From Saccoglossus kowalevskii (lineage: Eukaryota > Hemichordata > Enteropneusta > Harrimaniidae), in contig NW_003114460.1 of the NCBI RefSeq assembly GCF_000003605.2, positions 609,194 to 639,053 on the forward strand: DNA of 29,860 nucleotides. The letters run 5' to 3'. Position 1 is the first letter of the stretch; every line of letters starts with the position of its first letter. The notes beneath the pieces were generated by a model. It did not search any database, was not told where the DNA came from, and saw only the letters and a program-made list of their open reading frames with translations. Positions 18,939-28,597 of the stretch are shown one piece after another. A program made the translations under genes and the position numbers.

Positions 18939-19065
18939 GTACTATGAATTTGATTTCCAAGTTGTTAGAGAGATGCTTGGTAAAAAGCTATCAAGTAAAA
19001 ACAGAAAGGATTTAGACGATATTAGTGACAAGACTAATGTTAGACTTAGAAGTTGTAGAAGACAG
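18939..19065 (+). CDS. FIBP: FIBP exon 3
   Basis: Acceptor TTATGTAG, donor GTCAGT; completes a Lys codon, then YYEFDFQVVREMLGKKLSSK and NRKDLDDISDKTNVRLRSCR then RQ. The block YY.FD...VRE.LGKKLS...KKDLDDIS.KT...L.SCRRQ is highly conserved in FIBP. Ends in phase 0. Confidence 0.95.
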
Positions 19066-19474
19066 GTCAGTAACTATGGTAACAGATATGCAGTGTATAG
19101 TTTTGAATAAAGGCATTCATCATGATTATTGCCTGGAATTATTCTCTAAAAGTGTTCTTTTGTATGACTTTATTTCCTCAAGATGTTTACTTATATATCA
19201 CTGTGTAATATTATTTTTTCAAGGTGTTCACTTGTATAATTTTATTCTTCAAAGGTGTTCACTTAGGTGACTTTATTTTCCCAACGTGTTCATTTATATG
19301 ACCTTATACTCACATGGATGTTCAATTGTATGAGGTTAACTGAATTCTTCAGGCATGGTGTTTTTTTGTATGCCTATATTTTCCCCAAAAGTTTTTTGTA
19401 TGCCGTAGTACTAAACAAGAATTTACAAATTAAGAATTGTTTCTAAAATTCAAATTTTTTTTTTTCGGATTCAG

Positions 19475-19575
19475 TTTGATAATTTCAAGAGGGTGTTCAA
19501 GATGGTTGAAGACATGGAAGGACCAATTGTTAGAAACATACAGAGTCATTACCTGGTGTCTGATGAGCTAGGAAA
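19475..19575 (+). CDS. FIBP: FIBP exon 4
   Basis: Acceptor GATTCAG after a T-rich tract, donor GTATGT. Encodes [20 protein letters not shown] then [13 protein letters not shown]. It matches [24 protein letters not shown] in the family. Confidence 0.95.
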
Positions 19576-19931
19576 GTATGTTGAAACTGGCTTGTTGCAT
19601 TTTTTAACTGTTTTATTGACTGCTGAATACTTCTACGAATAGTCAAAATGGATAGGAAAAATCAATATCAGCAGTCAGGATGTAGTATGGACTATTCTGT
19701 ATGTAATAGAACAACCCAATGTTTTACTAAGGCAATTATTTTTGGTAAAATAATGTGTTGCATTGGAGGGGGGGTTGAGGGGGCAGTTTATTGTGATAAT
19801 TGTATTCCCGTTCTTCATGACACATAAAAGAAATACTTAAAAATTCCACTGTAATATTATGATGAATATGAAATGAATATGAAATCTTACTACATGCCAT
19901 TCTTTCTGTTTACGTGATTTTTCTGTAACAG

Positions 19932-20065
19932 GCAATACGCAGCAATAGTATTTTTTGCAAATAACCGTTTTGATACGGGTAAGAAAAGATTGCAGTATCT
20001 GATTGTTCCAGATTTTACTTATTGTGCAGATGAGATGATTAAAAATTGGACTTCTGGATCATTTG
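19932..20065 (+). CDS. FIBP: FIBP exon 5
   Basis: Acceptor TGTAACAG, donor GTAAGT. Encodes [20 protein letters not shown], then [20 protein letters not shown] and [24 protein letters not shown] is a signature of the family. Leaves in phase 1. Confidence 0.95.
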
Positions 20066-20204
20066 GTAAGTCTTGTATAGTTCTGGTATACAAATGAAAC
20101 GGTATATTACAAATGTATATTAAAGTTACTGTACTGTAGAATGTACATTCTTTATTTCCGATCTGTGTTTTTATTTTGTTGGTTGTGTTTTTTGGTTTGC
20201 TAAG

Positions 20205-20307
20205 GTTCCAAAGCTGATATTGATGCCGACCTGGACCGTGATTTTCTTCAAGAACTTCGAGATCTGAAAATGCTGCTTGATAAGGATACAAGTGACCAGC
20301 ACAAAAC
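20205..20307 (+). CDS. FIBP: FIBP exon 6
   Basis: Acceptor TTTGCTAAG, donor GTAAGT. Encodes SKADIDADLDRDFLQELRDL then KMLLDKDTSDQHK; matches D.D.DLDKEFLQDL.ELK.L...KD..D.HK. An acidic segment. Confidence 0.93.
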
Positions 20308-21309
20308 GTAAGTATTTTAGATTGGCTTCAGTTAGGAAATTATCTTGTTAAAAAAAATTGTCTACTTGATTGTGAAATGGTGTTGTACATGACCGGCAGA
20401 ATTTGTACAAGAATCATTCCTATTAAATATTCATAAGATCTAGATGCATATTTTAATGTGATTAGGTTTACTATTGACTTGAACAGTGTTGTTTTGAACT
20501 AATCGCAATGTAGATAATATTAGAAGCTGAATGTTTTAGATGTAAGTATTTTTAGTCTAAACTTGGGAGTGGCTTTGGATGAATCATTAAAATAGCTGAA
20601 AATCTGGTGGACATTGCTCTAGCATGATAGCATGATCTATCGTGCACTGCAACAGAGTTCTTTATATTTTATAGTTTATTTTACAGTTGCAGTGAGCGAA
20701 TAATTTATTGAGATACAGAGTTCAAAATTTAATTTATGCTGTGATTGCTGTCAGAAAGATGGCTAGTTCTTATAGGACTGTAATATAAAAATTCCAAACC
20801 ATGTCATCCTGTCCTGTAAGACTGGAATAAATAATTTGGGATTAAATACAGTAGGATGTATGAAATATAGGTTATTTTTTTGTTATGTACAATGAAATAG
20901 AAGGTTAAATGCAGAATTATAATAATATTATGTTAAGAACATGTCCTGGAATACTAAAATAAAATAACCTAATATTATTATGAATACTAAAAGAATACCA
21001 TATTGGAGTACAAAGAATAGAATTGTACTTCTTGTACTTTAAGTATTTTACTGTCCTTTTCTAAATACATTTCTGAAAAATATTATTTAGTATTAGTATT
21101 CTTATAGAATTCCCCAGTATTCCTATAGGATTCCTTTACTATTTTTATAGAACATTTAATGGTTGTCCTACAGGAATCCGATAAGTATCCTATTGGACAT
21201 TAACAATTAACCTGAATATACATATTATGGGTAACATGTGCACAAATACTTGCAATAATTGTACATTTAAAAAATGAATCTTATATAAAGTCTTGGCTTG
21301 TTTTCACAG
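20308..21309 (+). other. FIBP intron 6, with a foldback-like stretch
   Basis: AT-rich. Between about 20938 and 21205 the ends look inverted (ATGTCCTGGAATACT against ATGTCCAATAGGATACT on the other strand), with many GAATAC/GTATTC motifs between. This may be a decayed MITE of about 265 bases. No coding signal. Confidence 0.35.
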
Positions 21310-21379
21310 TTTGGTATGTTCAGAACTTCAAACCAGTGTGTCACCGAGAGTCAGTGCAGACATGGAATCAAATTTCAAA
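21310..21379 (+). CDS. FIBP: FIBP exon 7
   Basis: Acceptor TTTTCACAG, donor GTGAGT. Encodes LVCSELQTSVSPRVSADMES then NFK; matches SLVC..L.......EME.NFK in the family. Confidence 0.92.
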
Positions 21380-21773
21380 GTGAGTAAAATATACATGTAT
21401 ATGCTTCATTCTGTCATTCTAATGAATAATTTCACCTTTAACCTTGCCTAAGGAAAACTTTATTTTACTTTTGAATCATTAATCCACACTCCAGTACGTA
21501 AATGAAAACCTCTGATTACTGATAAATATTGAATTGTTACGAATGTTTATAGTTAACAAAGATTTTTTTCTTCACCAAACCAGTGAGTTCAAAACCTGGT
21601 GAATATTCCTCAAATCAAATCTGCTAAAATGAAACACAATGAATATTTTTTTTCTACAATGTGTAAATAAAGTACTGAGAAAGTGCTCAGTCTCATCTAT
21701 ATTGATGAGTTGGTAGTGTAAGCCATGTGATCTTCCATTCTGACAAACCATATTGTATTTTGTCTTCATCTAG

Positions 21774-21860
21774 AGTTTATCCCGTGCTTTAGTGAACATA
21801 GCAGCTGGCATGATACACAGTAAAGAACGGAGAGATTTCTTCAATGATGTTGTTGAAAAG
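21774..21860 (+). CDS. FIBP: FIBP exon 8
   Basis: Acceptor TTCATCTAG, donor GTAATG. 29 codons, phase 0: SLSRALVNIAAGMIHSKERR then DFFNDVVEK. It matches NLSR.LVN.AA...H.K..RD.F.D.VEK. Confidence 0.94.
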
Positions 21861-21878
21861 GTAATGTCAAATTTCTAG

Positions 21879-22089
21879 TACTGTAAAATGACTAATTTTC
21901 ACTGGGTTTAAATTTCACTGATTTACCATTTCAGGCATATTCAGTGGGTTTTAAATTCACGGTTTTATCATTTAGATAATATGTTTTATGCTAAATTTTA
22001 CATATTCACTGGGTTTTAATTTAGCGCATTTTCCAGTCAGCGAAATAAGCCAAATTAAAACCCAGTGAATAATTAACCCTTTTACAGTA
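21879..22089. mobile_element. TACTGTAAAA inverted-repeat MITE
   Basis: Left end TACTGTAAAATGACTAATTT then TCACTGGGTTT. Right end reverse-complemented TACTGTAAAAGGGTTAATTA then TTCACTGGGTTT. About 211 bases, TA at the outer edges, several internal CACTGGGTTTTAA copies in both orientations. The ends resemble the TACTGTGG family but the inside is different. Confidence 0.78.
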
Positions 22090-22176
22090 GATCCTTTCAG
22101 CCAATCATCACACTGTTGATTGTATTTGTGTAGAAATTAACATTATTTGCCATGTGCTTGAAGTAGGTTGTTTTTT

Positions 22177-22632
22177 AGCTCCGCTGTCGACTTTTTCGAG
22201 CGGAGCTTATCATATGAGTGATTGTCCGTCTTCGTCGTCCGTGTCAATGTTTTTTACTTTTTTGAATTCTTCTTGAAAACTACAAGCCTGAATGCTTTGA
22301 TACTTGGTGTATATGTACCTTGGGTCGACCTCTCTTAGATTTGTCCATTTCATGATGATATCTTCAATTCTCTAATTTTGGTGAATATTTTTGTCATTTT
22401 TGGTAAAAAGTGATATTTTCGACTTCTTGTTAAAAACCGCAAGTCCAATTGCTTTGATATTATACATATAGGTACTACATGTGGGCCTCTCAGATTTGTT
22501 CATTTCATGATGATATCTTCAATTCTCTAATTTTTATAGTGAATATTTTTGTAATTTTTGGTAAAAAGTGATACTTTCGACTCCATTTAAAAAAAACCAA
22601 GTCCAATTGCTTTGATATTATACATATAGGTA
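22177..22632 (+). repeat. Tandem-core interspersed repeat, copy 4 (tail missing)
   Basis: The head reads AGCTCCGCTGTCGAC, then TTTTTC, then GAGCGGAGCTTATC. AGCTCCGC and GCGGAGCT form a perfect 8-base stem. Then one diverged unit and two core units (GTGATATTTT at 22408, GTGATACTTT at 22567). It breaks off in the third at about 22632 with no tail, so it is truncated. Confidence 0.82.
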
Positions 22633-23122
22633 TACACCTTTACTTTTAAACTGCATTCATTTTGCAAATACTCAAAAATATAATTTTACTGGGGCTTAAA
22701 AATTTAAATATGCAAGGTACGATCCTTTTACCGGTACCATTACATACAATGTATAAATTGTGAACAGATAATGAGACACTATCTTCAAAATATGTATTTT
22801 AGTGGTTCTATTAAATCATGGCGGTCTGTTTTTTACCTCCATGATTAAATTATTATATATATAAAGCTAGGTTTGTCAACAATAGACACTGAGTTGGAAG
22901 GCTTTGTTTCTAGTTATGTTTGACTGGAGGATAAGTACCTCCAGTACCGGTAGTATTCTCAAAATGAAATGTGCAAATATTTCATTTCATGCTCATATCT
23001 TGTTCTGAGAGTTATGTATTTGCAAAGTGTGAAAGCAGGAAGTCATGAGATGATTTAGTTGTCATGAAAGCTTTCAGATACAGTTTTTTGCAAGCCTTGT
23101 ATATTTCTCTTTCCCATTACAG
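22633..23122 (+). other. Remainder of FIBP intron 8, non-coding
   Basis: AT-rich. A short inverted pair, ACCTCCATGATT against AATCATGGCGGTC, lies near 22814-22848. Nothing else I can support. Confidence 0.5.
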
Positions 23123-23223
23123 TTTATTGATCCATGTAGACAAGCTGGGTGGAAGTATGAAGACATCAAGAATTTTTTGGCACAATATGAATTAGCATGT
23201 CAAAAATTTGAAGCATTTCAAAG
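23123..23223 (+). CDS. FIBP: FIBP exon 9
   Basis: Acceptor CCCATTACAG, donor GTATGT. Encodes FIDPCRQAGWKYEDIKNFLA then QYELACQKFEAFQ; matches F.EPCR...W...D...FL.QY......L..F. Ends in phase 2 inside an Arg codon. Confidence 0.93.
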
Positions 23224-24711
23224 GTATGTGGTGGTGCAGATTTTGCTTTAAAGTCACAGGTAGTTCACTTTTATGGTGTTCACACATGGCGCTCAACCTA
23301 GAATTTATTTGAACCCACTGTTAAAAAAAAATGCATGAACAAATTTCCTCGGTTTTAACCTTTTCACCACCAGTTCCCCCTTTTCATCACAAATTCACAA
23401 AATAGTCCTGTTTATAGTCAGCACTTTCCTTCAGAAGATTGAGAAAAAAATAGCCAAATTTCTTTAGTGAAAACTGAAAATTGACTCAAATTGTGTCTGT
23501 TGGCTTCAAAATTAGGGTTCAATTCCAGAAATATTGAGGAATATAAGAAAAAAGTGAAAAAAAATTTGGACGAGAAAGTCTGGTGGTGAAAAGGTTAAGC
23601 CGGGTTAGTTTAGCTCAGAATCAAAGGGCTGGTTCTTACCCCATATTCTGTGTTGTACCCCGAGTTGAAACATGAGAATAAAAATTCACAATGCCCTCAC
23701 AAAACTACAAGATGACAGACAACATGCAAGCAGTTCATGAGCATGGCAATACTTATCAACAGAGGAAACAAAAAAATTATTTCCATTTGGGAAATTTTGA
23801 CTTTGTTGGACAGAATATCACAAGACAATAGAATTCATGCTGTATTGTTGACAATGAGATGGGGATCTGTCATTTGTCTATTTCTGAATGCATGCAATCA
23901 AAAAGTTACAATGAACATGATGGGAGACTGTTTAAAGTGACGTCTAAACATGATGTTAGGGTTTGTCGTTTGAATAGGTGTGAATGCAGAGTTAAATATA
24001 TAACTATATGACGTATGAACAGAATGCAAGATTGTCTCACTGATAAGGAATATTTACAAAACTTTCAAACCTTCTACTTCTTGGTACATGCTCAGACTAA
24101 TAATACAATAGAGTCATTACGCCCATTTTTTAAGGTGTTAATTGGCTTAATTGTATATGCTATGTATGCCACGCTTGGTAGTATTGACATAGACACCGTC
24201 AAAGTTTACTGAACACCGGATATTCTGCACACTTCGCGAAACGTGGGATAGCTGTTGTCATATACATATATCTCTCAGCGTAAGTCGGTTATCTGTAAAA
24301 ACTGGGTGTGTTATTTTTGTCGAGTTCGATTTCATAGTACATGTTCGTAGCGATCGTCCTCAGATTCGCTAATTCTTCTGTGCATGTGCTTTTTTCAAAT
24401 TTCGGTGTGGTCATGGAGGTAATAAGGATTACCTATGTCTCGCGGTAGTTGATTGGAATATGAATAAATCTTGCGTTATTTTGTGATAAACTTGTTGCTC
24501 CGCAACACTTACTCGGTACGACAGGAACTGAAAACCTGAACAAACGTGGCACGCATTACTTCAAAAGAAAATGCCAGTCTGTTGTATTACTAGTCTGAGG
24601 TACATGTGAACAAGGCTTTACTGGGAACAGCTTTTAACTGTTTGGTCACTCGTGTGCTAATGGGTGTACATTGTGTTAAGTCTTAATGTGCATAATGTTA
24701 TTTCTTTTCAG
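23224..24711 (+). other. FIBP last intron, with a piggyBac-like MITE
   Basis: 1.5-kb intron. Contains the TTAA-flanked element at 23355-23598. The 60-70-codon ORFs at 23737-23940 and 24015-24212 have no family text. The CpG content rises at about 24220-24600 without a recognisable feature. Confidence 0.6.
23355..23598. mobile_element. piggyBac-like MITE (244 bp)
   Basis: The left end TTAACCTTTTCACCACCAG and the right end CTGGTGGTGAAAAGGTTAA are perfect 19-base inverted repeats, including TTAA at both edges (23355-23358 and 23595-23598). TTAA targets and CC(C)TTT-type termini are typical of piggyBac elements. No transposase ORF, so it would be non-autonomous. Confidence 0.72.
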
Positions 24712-24790
24712 GCAACCTCGATTAATATCAGTATTAGAACGATACATGAAGACTTTTACAAATTGTACACTGAAAATGTACCATAGTTGA
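24712..24790 (+). CDS. FIBP: FIBP exon 10 with stop
   Basis: Acceptor TTCTTTTCAG. Encodes QPRLISVLERYMKTFTNCTL then KMYHS and TGA. The family ends ..L..RYM.TL..CLL..YH., so the terminus is complete. Total 360 residues over ten exons. Confidence 0.94.
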
Positions 24791-24951
24791 TATCACTTAA
24801 TGTCCAGCGATGAAACAGACAAGACATTTTGCAATCCAGTGATGTATTCATTGTCCATAGTGGGTTTTGCAAAGAACAGTAGAACAAGATTGCGGCTATC
24901 ATGAAAGTTCGGCTGGATATTGACAATGACTGTCATTATTGGAGAGTGAAC

Positions 24952-24954
<3 letters not shown>

Positions 24955-24983
<29 letters not shown>

Positions 24984-25021
24984 TATATATATATATATCT
25001 ATATATATATATATATAGATA
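24955..25021. repeat. Interrupted (AT)n tract
   Basis: Long TA/AT dinucleotide stretch broken by CTATATAT and TAGATA. Being self-complementary, it could form a cruciform in DNA or a hairpin in the FIBP 3' UTR. Confidence 0.93.
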
Positions 25022-25036
25022 TGCCGAGAGGCATGC

Positions 25037-25042
25037 AATAAA
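25037..25042 (+). terminator. Candidate FIBP poly(A) signal
   Basis: AATAAA about 250 bases after the stop codon; later copies at 25443 and 25455 are equally possible. Confidence 0.35.
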
Positions 25043-26047
25043 ACCAGTACAGTGAATTTATGCTCTCATGTGAGGAGATTCTATTTAATGCTTGTAGCCA
25101 ATGACAAAATTATATCTGCCAGTCTGCTGATATTGCTCCATGGAATTGCAAATCCTGCAAATTGGAAATCGCTACAGTTGTATTCTTATGCAGAGCATAT
25201 GTAAATTGATGATTCAACCCAGAACACATCCAATAGGTAGATTATTCTAAAGCACATTAGTCTCGACCCAGTTTTATTAAAATCTGTTGAGTAGGAATGG
25301 AGCTGAAAAATTCAAAATTTCAAAAACTAATATGCGCAAACTAATATAAGATATGCGCATTATGGTTCATTGAGAACTGATGAGTGGTGCTTTTGGACAT
25401 TTGAAAAGTCAACTGAGGGATTATGATTAAATGTAAATATTAAATAAAAAATTTAATAAAATTTCTTTGTGTTGAAATTGATTTTATCTGTTACTCTACC
25501 TTAATAGCTGGACACCCCCCCCCTCCACCTTCGAGTGCACAATCAAAATTTAAATCCATTGCTCGAATCTCTGGGTTTTTACATACCATGATACAATTTA
25601 CCTCATGTATGTACAAGGTTTCATTGAAATCTGATGATTGGTTCAGGAGATACCCATGGAACAGCTGCACATACAAGTCCACCTGTGTGGGTATTCCCAA
25701 TGTACGTAACATATTGCTCGCTAAACTGAGAAATTATTGTCATAATTGCATTAACAAATTAAATAACCATACCATGGGTGGTCACCTTACATAGGCTGAT
25801 AGTTAGAGCTAAAAGCTCAAGTTTACTCAAATAAATACCATGCACATTTCCATTTGGTCATGTAAGAACAAAAAAATTGGGACGATGTAAAGTTAATTAA
25901 AAAGAAAAATCAATCAGATATGGCAAAACTGAACACGTCTTAATTAGTTTGCGAATTTCAACTAAAAATAATCAGTAACATACAGTACTACTTTCCTGAA
26001 AATGCATTAAATTACAACTGGAAATATACCTGGAAAGTTGTAGAAGA

Positions 26048-26590
26048 TTAGCTAATTAGTATGCATAAATTTTAGCCAAGCACATGCAAAGCAAATGCTG
26101 CATCTATAGACAGTTGTAGCAGATAAAAATACACTAATAATAATGCAAATTGGCTAATTAGTATGCATGAATTTCAGCCAGGCACATGCAAAGCAAATGC
26201 TGCATCTATACTCAGTTGTAGCAGATAAAAATACACTAATAATAATGCAAATTGGCTAATTAGTATGCATGAATTTCAGCCAGGCACAAGCAAAGCAAAT
26301 GCTGCATCTATAGACAGTTGTAGCAGATAAAAATACACTAATAATAATGCAAATTGGCTAATTAGTATGCATGAATTTCAGCCAGGCACATGCAAAGCAA
26401 ATGCTGCATCTATAGACAGTTGTAGCAAATAAAAATACACTAATAATAATGCAAATTGGCTAATTAGTATGCATGAATTTCAGCCAGGCACATGCAAAGC
26501 AAATGCTGCATCTATAGACAGTTGTAGCAGATAAAAATACACTAATAATAATGCAAATTATGCTAATTAGTATGCATGAATTTCAGCCAC
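26048..26590. repeat. 102-bp tandem satellite, five units
   Basis: GCATGAATTTCAGCCAGGCA recurs at 26063 (variant), 26165, 26267, 26369 and 26471, and in part at 26574, i.e. every 102-103 bases. Units 2-5 are almost identical. Every unit contains ATGCAAAT (26143, 26245, 26347, 26449, 26551) followed closely by CTAATTAGTATGCAT. The array lies between the convergent 3' ends of FIBP and UBXN1. Confidence 0.95.
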
Positions 26591-26795
26591 GTAAATATGA
26601 AACATCTATCAATTTCCAGAACAGTCTTTTAAACAATTGACAAATGAATTCTAGTGAGAGCTCATTGTTGATATGCAGTATTTACAAACTAGATTGTACA
26701 TTGCATAGAATGCCAAGCACTGTGGATCATCATGGGGTCAAAAAAACCTTGGACACAATGTTAAATCGCAGATTCAAAATTTAATGACATCATTT
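26591..26795 (-). other. Downstream flank of UBXN1
   Basis: Short non-coding stretch after the UBXN1 stop. No convincing AATAAA on the minus strand before the satellite, so the transcript may run into the repeat array. Confidence 0.4.
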
Positions 26796-26836
26796 TCACT
26801 GTTTTGTTACCATGACTACAGATGAAGGAACCAATC
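26796..26836 (-). CDS. UBXN1: UBXN1 last exon with stop
   Basis: Minus-strand acceptor TCTTTACAG, then 41 bases completing a Gly codon and encoding LVPSSVVMVTKQ with TGA. It matches the last strand of the UBX domain (GL.PS..L.V) and the short tail of UBXN1. The exon is small but in exact phase with the previous one. Confidence 0.9.
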
Positions 26837-27179
26837 CTGTAAAGAAAAAACAACATAATATTTATCAGGTGAGATGTGTAAAACACCATACGGGGTAAGC
26901 TATTGACCAAAGGGGAGATCCATAACTATTAGTTACAGTAGAGATCACATATATATTAACCAAGGTGGATAACGGCTATTATTATACATCTGTCACCGTA
27001 ACGCCATATTGAAGTTACAGTGTGCCGTAATTTTGTGGTACTTACATCCTACCATATTAGGAAACGCAAATTCCAAATATAGATTGATTACAAGCGATTG
27101 TATAGATTGTAAGCGTTCTCTTATGATAAAAACCAGACCCCACACTCGCATCGAATTTGAATAGTGTTTCCATAATTAC
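26837..27179 (-). other. UBXN1 last intron, non-coding
   Basis: Short intron between the UBX-domain exon and the final exon, with donor GTAATT and acceptor TTTACAG on the minus strand. No other feature seen. Confidence 0.6.
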
Positions 27180-27363
27180 CTAGTTCTTTGAGGGGTGTTT
27201 CCATATCATCTTCTTTGAAAATTTTGCGTGGGAATGTTGTCATTAATGAAAATGGCCCCACATCGCCATCGCCACGATTCAGTTGTACATAAAGACGAAC
27301 CGCAGAAAGTGGTTCACTGGCTCCAAACGTCTGAGTAATTGCTGAACCATTCGGAAGGCGAAT
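27180..27363 (-). CDS. UBXN1: UBXN1 exon encoding most of the UBX domain
   Basis: UBXN1 (SAKS1) is a cytosolic UBA-UBX protein that links ubiquitinated clients to the AAA ATPase p97/VCP. This exon (minus-strand acceptor TTTTTAG, donor GTAATT) encodes IRLPNGSAITQTFGASEPLS, then AVRLYVQLNRGDGDVGPFSL and MTTFPRKIFKEDDMETPLKE then L. The beta-grasp UBX fold is clear. The p97-contact elements are both present: the Arg in the first strand (IRLPNG) and the FPR loop (TTFPRKIF). Identity with UBXN1 in particular, among UBX proteins, rests on VRLYVQLNRG and on the preceding exon. Confidence 0.93.
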
Positions 27364-27914
27364 CTAAAAATGCAAACAAGACAATGGACAACATCATTAA
27401 TAAATCAAAATAAGTTTATTGTAGCTGAATTCACATTTTCACATGTTACTACTAATATATGCAATGCATCATGGGAGTGAACCTCCCATTGTATGAATTG
27501 TAATATCACACTAGAATTAATATTAGAATTCATAATGTTATGAAGAAAGAATTCCACCATAGAAACCAGTGCATTTTTTTTGTAACTCGATGTTCAATTA
27601 ACACAAACTTACGGGCAACATGCATTTTTGTTTTTGTTGAACATCCTCATTTAGTAACTTGACCTTTAATTAAAAGTTAACCGATTAGTTGATCAATTAG
27701 TCGTTTTGTTTAACTCAAACAATTTAGTATTTCCTATCACACAATATGACACTGTGGGGCGTTCATTACAGTATATTGATAGTATGTGATCTTCAATTCT
27801 GTCTGAACCCTCCTTAAGCATTGGCAAAAATGTTTTTTCCCAGATTGAAAAATTTCAAAAGAGGGCACACTTATCAATTCAGAAACAAAAATAAAATCAG
27901 CCTACTATACCAAC
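27364..27914 (-). other. UBXN1 intron, non-coding
   Basis: AT-rich intron. I see no repeat or coding signal worth a separate entry. Confidence 0.55.
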
Positions 27915-28068
27915 CTGTAACCTTGCTTCATTATATTCTTTCTTTGGTGGGGATTCTACTGGGGCGGCTGGAGATAATGTAGTAGCAGTCTGTTGAGGAG
28001 ACACTGCACCACTAGTTTTAGCAGCTCTCTCAGCTCGATCCTGAGCTATCTGTTCCTTTACTTTCTGT
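27915..28068 (-). CDS. UBXN1: UBXN1 exon: charged helix then Pro/Ser/Thr linker
   Basis: Minus strand, acceptor TTATTACAG, donor GTTGGT. Encodes RQKVKEQIAQDRAERAAKTS, then GAVSPQQTATTLSPAAPVES and PPKKEYNEARLQ. The first part matches the RQRV.EKI..DKAERA..Y signature before the UBX domain in UBXN1. The rest is a low-complexity linker. EYNEARLQ-IRLPNG leads into the first UBX strand in the next exon. Confidence 0.92.
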
Positions 28069-28525
28069 CTGTAATAAAATATGTCAAGACCATTATCATC
28101 CCATAAAAGTATTCACACTGGGAGAGTGCAAATTTATCATTTGAATTTGAATTGACTTGTGCATGTGATACATGATTTGAAATTATTTTAGTAATCAATG
28201 GTAGTAAAAGTACCGTAAGAAGCCGCATCCCTAATAGAAGTTGCACCCATTCGTTTTGAATAATTGAGAACCAAAAATTCATCATTTCTCATATGTGTAG
28301 GTGCTCCAATAGAAGCCGCATCCTCTCTGTTACATTGTACCAATTTAAAAGAAGCCACGGTTTCTAATACAGATTTTACAGTATTGTTGCTATGGTAATA
28401 TGACAGTAGCAACTGACTGAGATCATAACATCACTAAGCTATGCAGTACTGATCAACATTGGTTCATTATTTTTGAAACACAACTATAACACAGTATAGG
28501 TGCAGAATATCCGCTCATCACTCAC
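28069..28525 (-). other. UBXN1 intron with a GAAGCCGCATCC repeat cluster
   Basis: Contains a block, 28211-28383, described separately. The minus-strand ORFs of about 75 codons here overlap that block and are not exons. Confidence 0.55.
28211..28383. mobile_element. Possible TA-ended MITE with GAAGCCGCATCC motifs
   Basis: Starts TACCGTAA and ends TTTACAGTA (reverse complement TACTGTAA). Inside, AGAAGCCGCATCC occurs at 28218 and 28311, with variants AGAAGTTGCACCC and AGAAGCCACGG. The terminal repeat is only about 8 bases, so this is tentative. Confidence 0.35.
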
Positions 28526-28597
28526 CTCGCAAGCTTTTCTTCCATTTTTTCTTTCTTCTTCTGCTGTGCAATTTTTATCATTTCTTCTCTTTCATAT
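28526..28597 (-). CDS. UBXN1: UBXN1 exon: charged coiled-coil segment
   Basis: Minus strand, acceptor TCTGTACAG, donor GTGAGT. 72 bases encoding (R)YEREEMIKIAQQKKKEKMEE then KLAR. The Lys/Glu-rich helix precedes the RQKV block, as in UBXN1. Phase in is 2 and phase out is 2, joining correctly to the exon at 28068. The next upstream exon (charged helix, then UBA domain) is not recognisable within 28598-29860. Confidence 0.88.

Larger units (their letters stand above)
24791..26047 (+). other. FIBP 3' UTR and 3' flank
   Basis: Non-coding. AATAAA candidates occur at 25037-25042, 25443-25448 and 25455-25460. An (AT)n tract lies at 24955-25021. The sequence is otherwise AT-rich without recognisable features; a C-rich run lies near 25514. 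Confidence 0.55.

Noticed and set aside
26048-26590. CRISPR-like array
   Set aside because: The repeat unit is 102 bases with no variable spacers, in an animal genome; it is a satellite.
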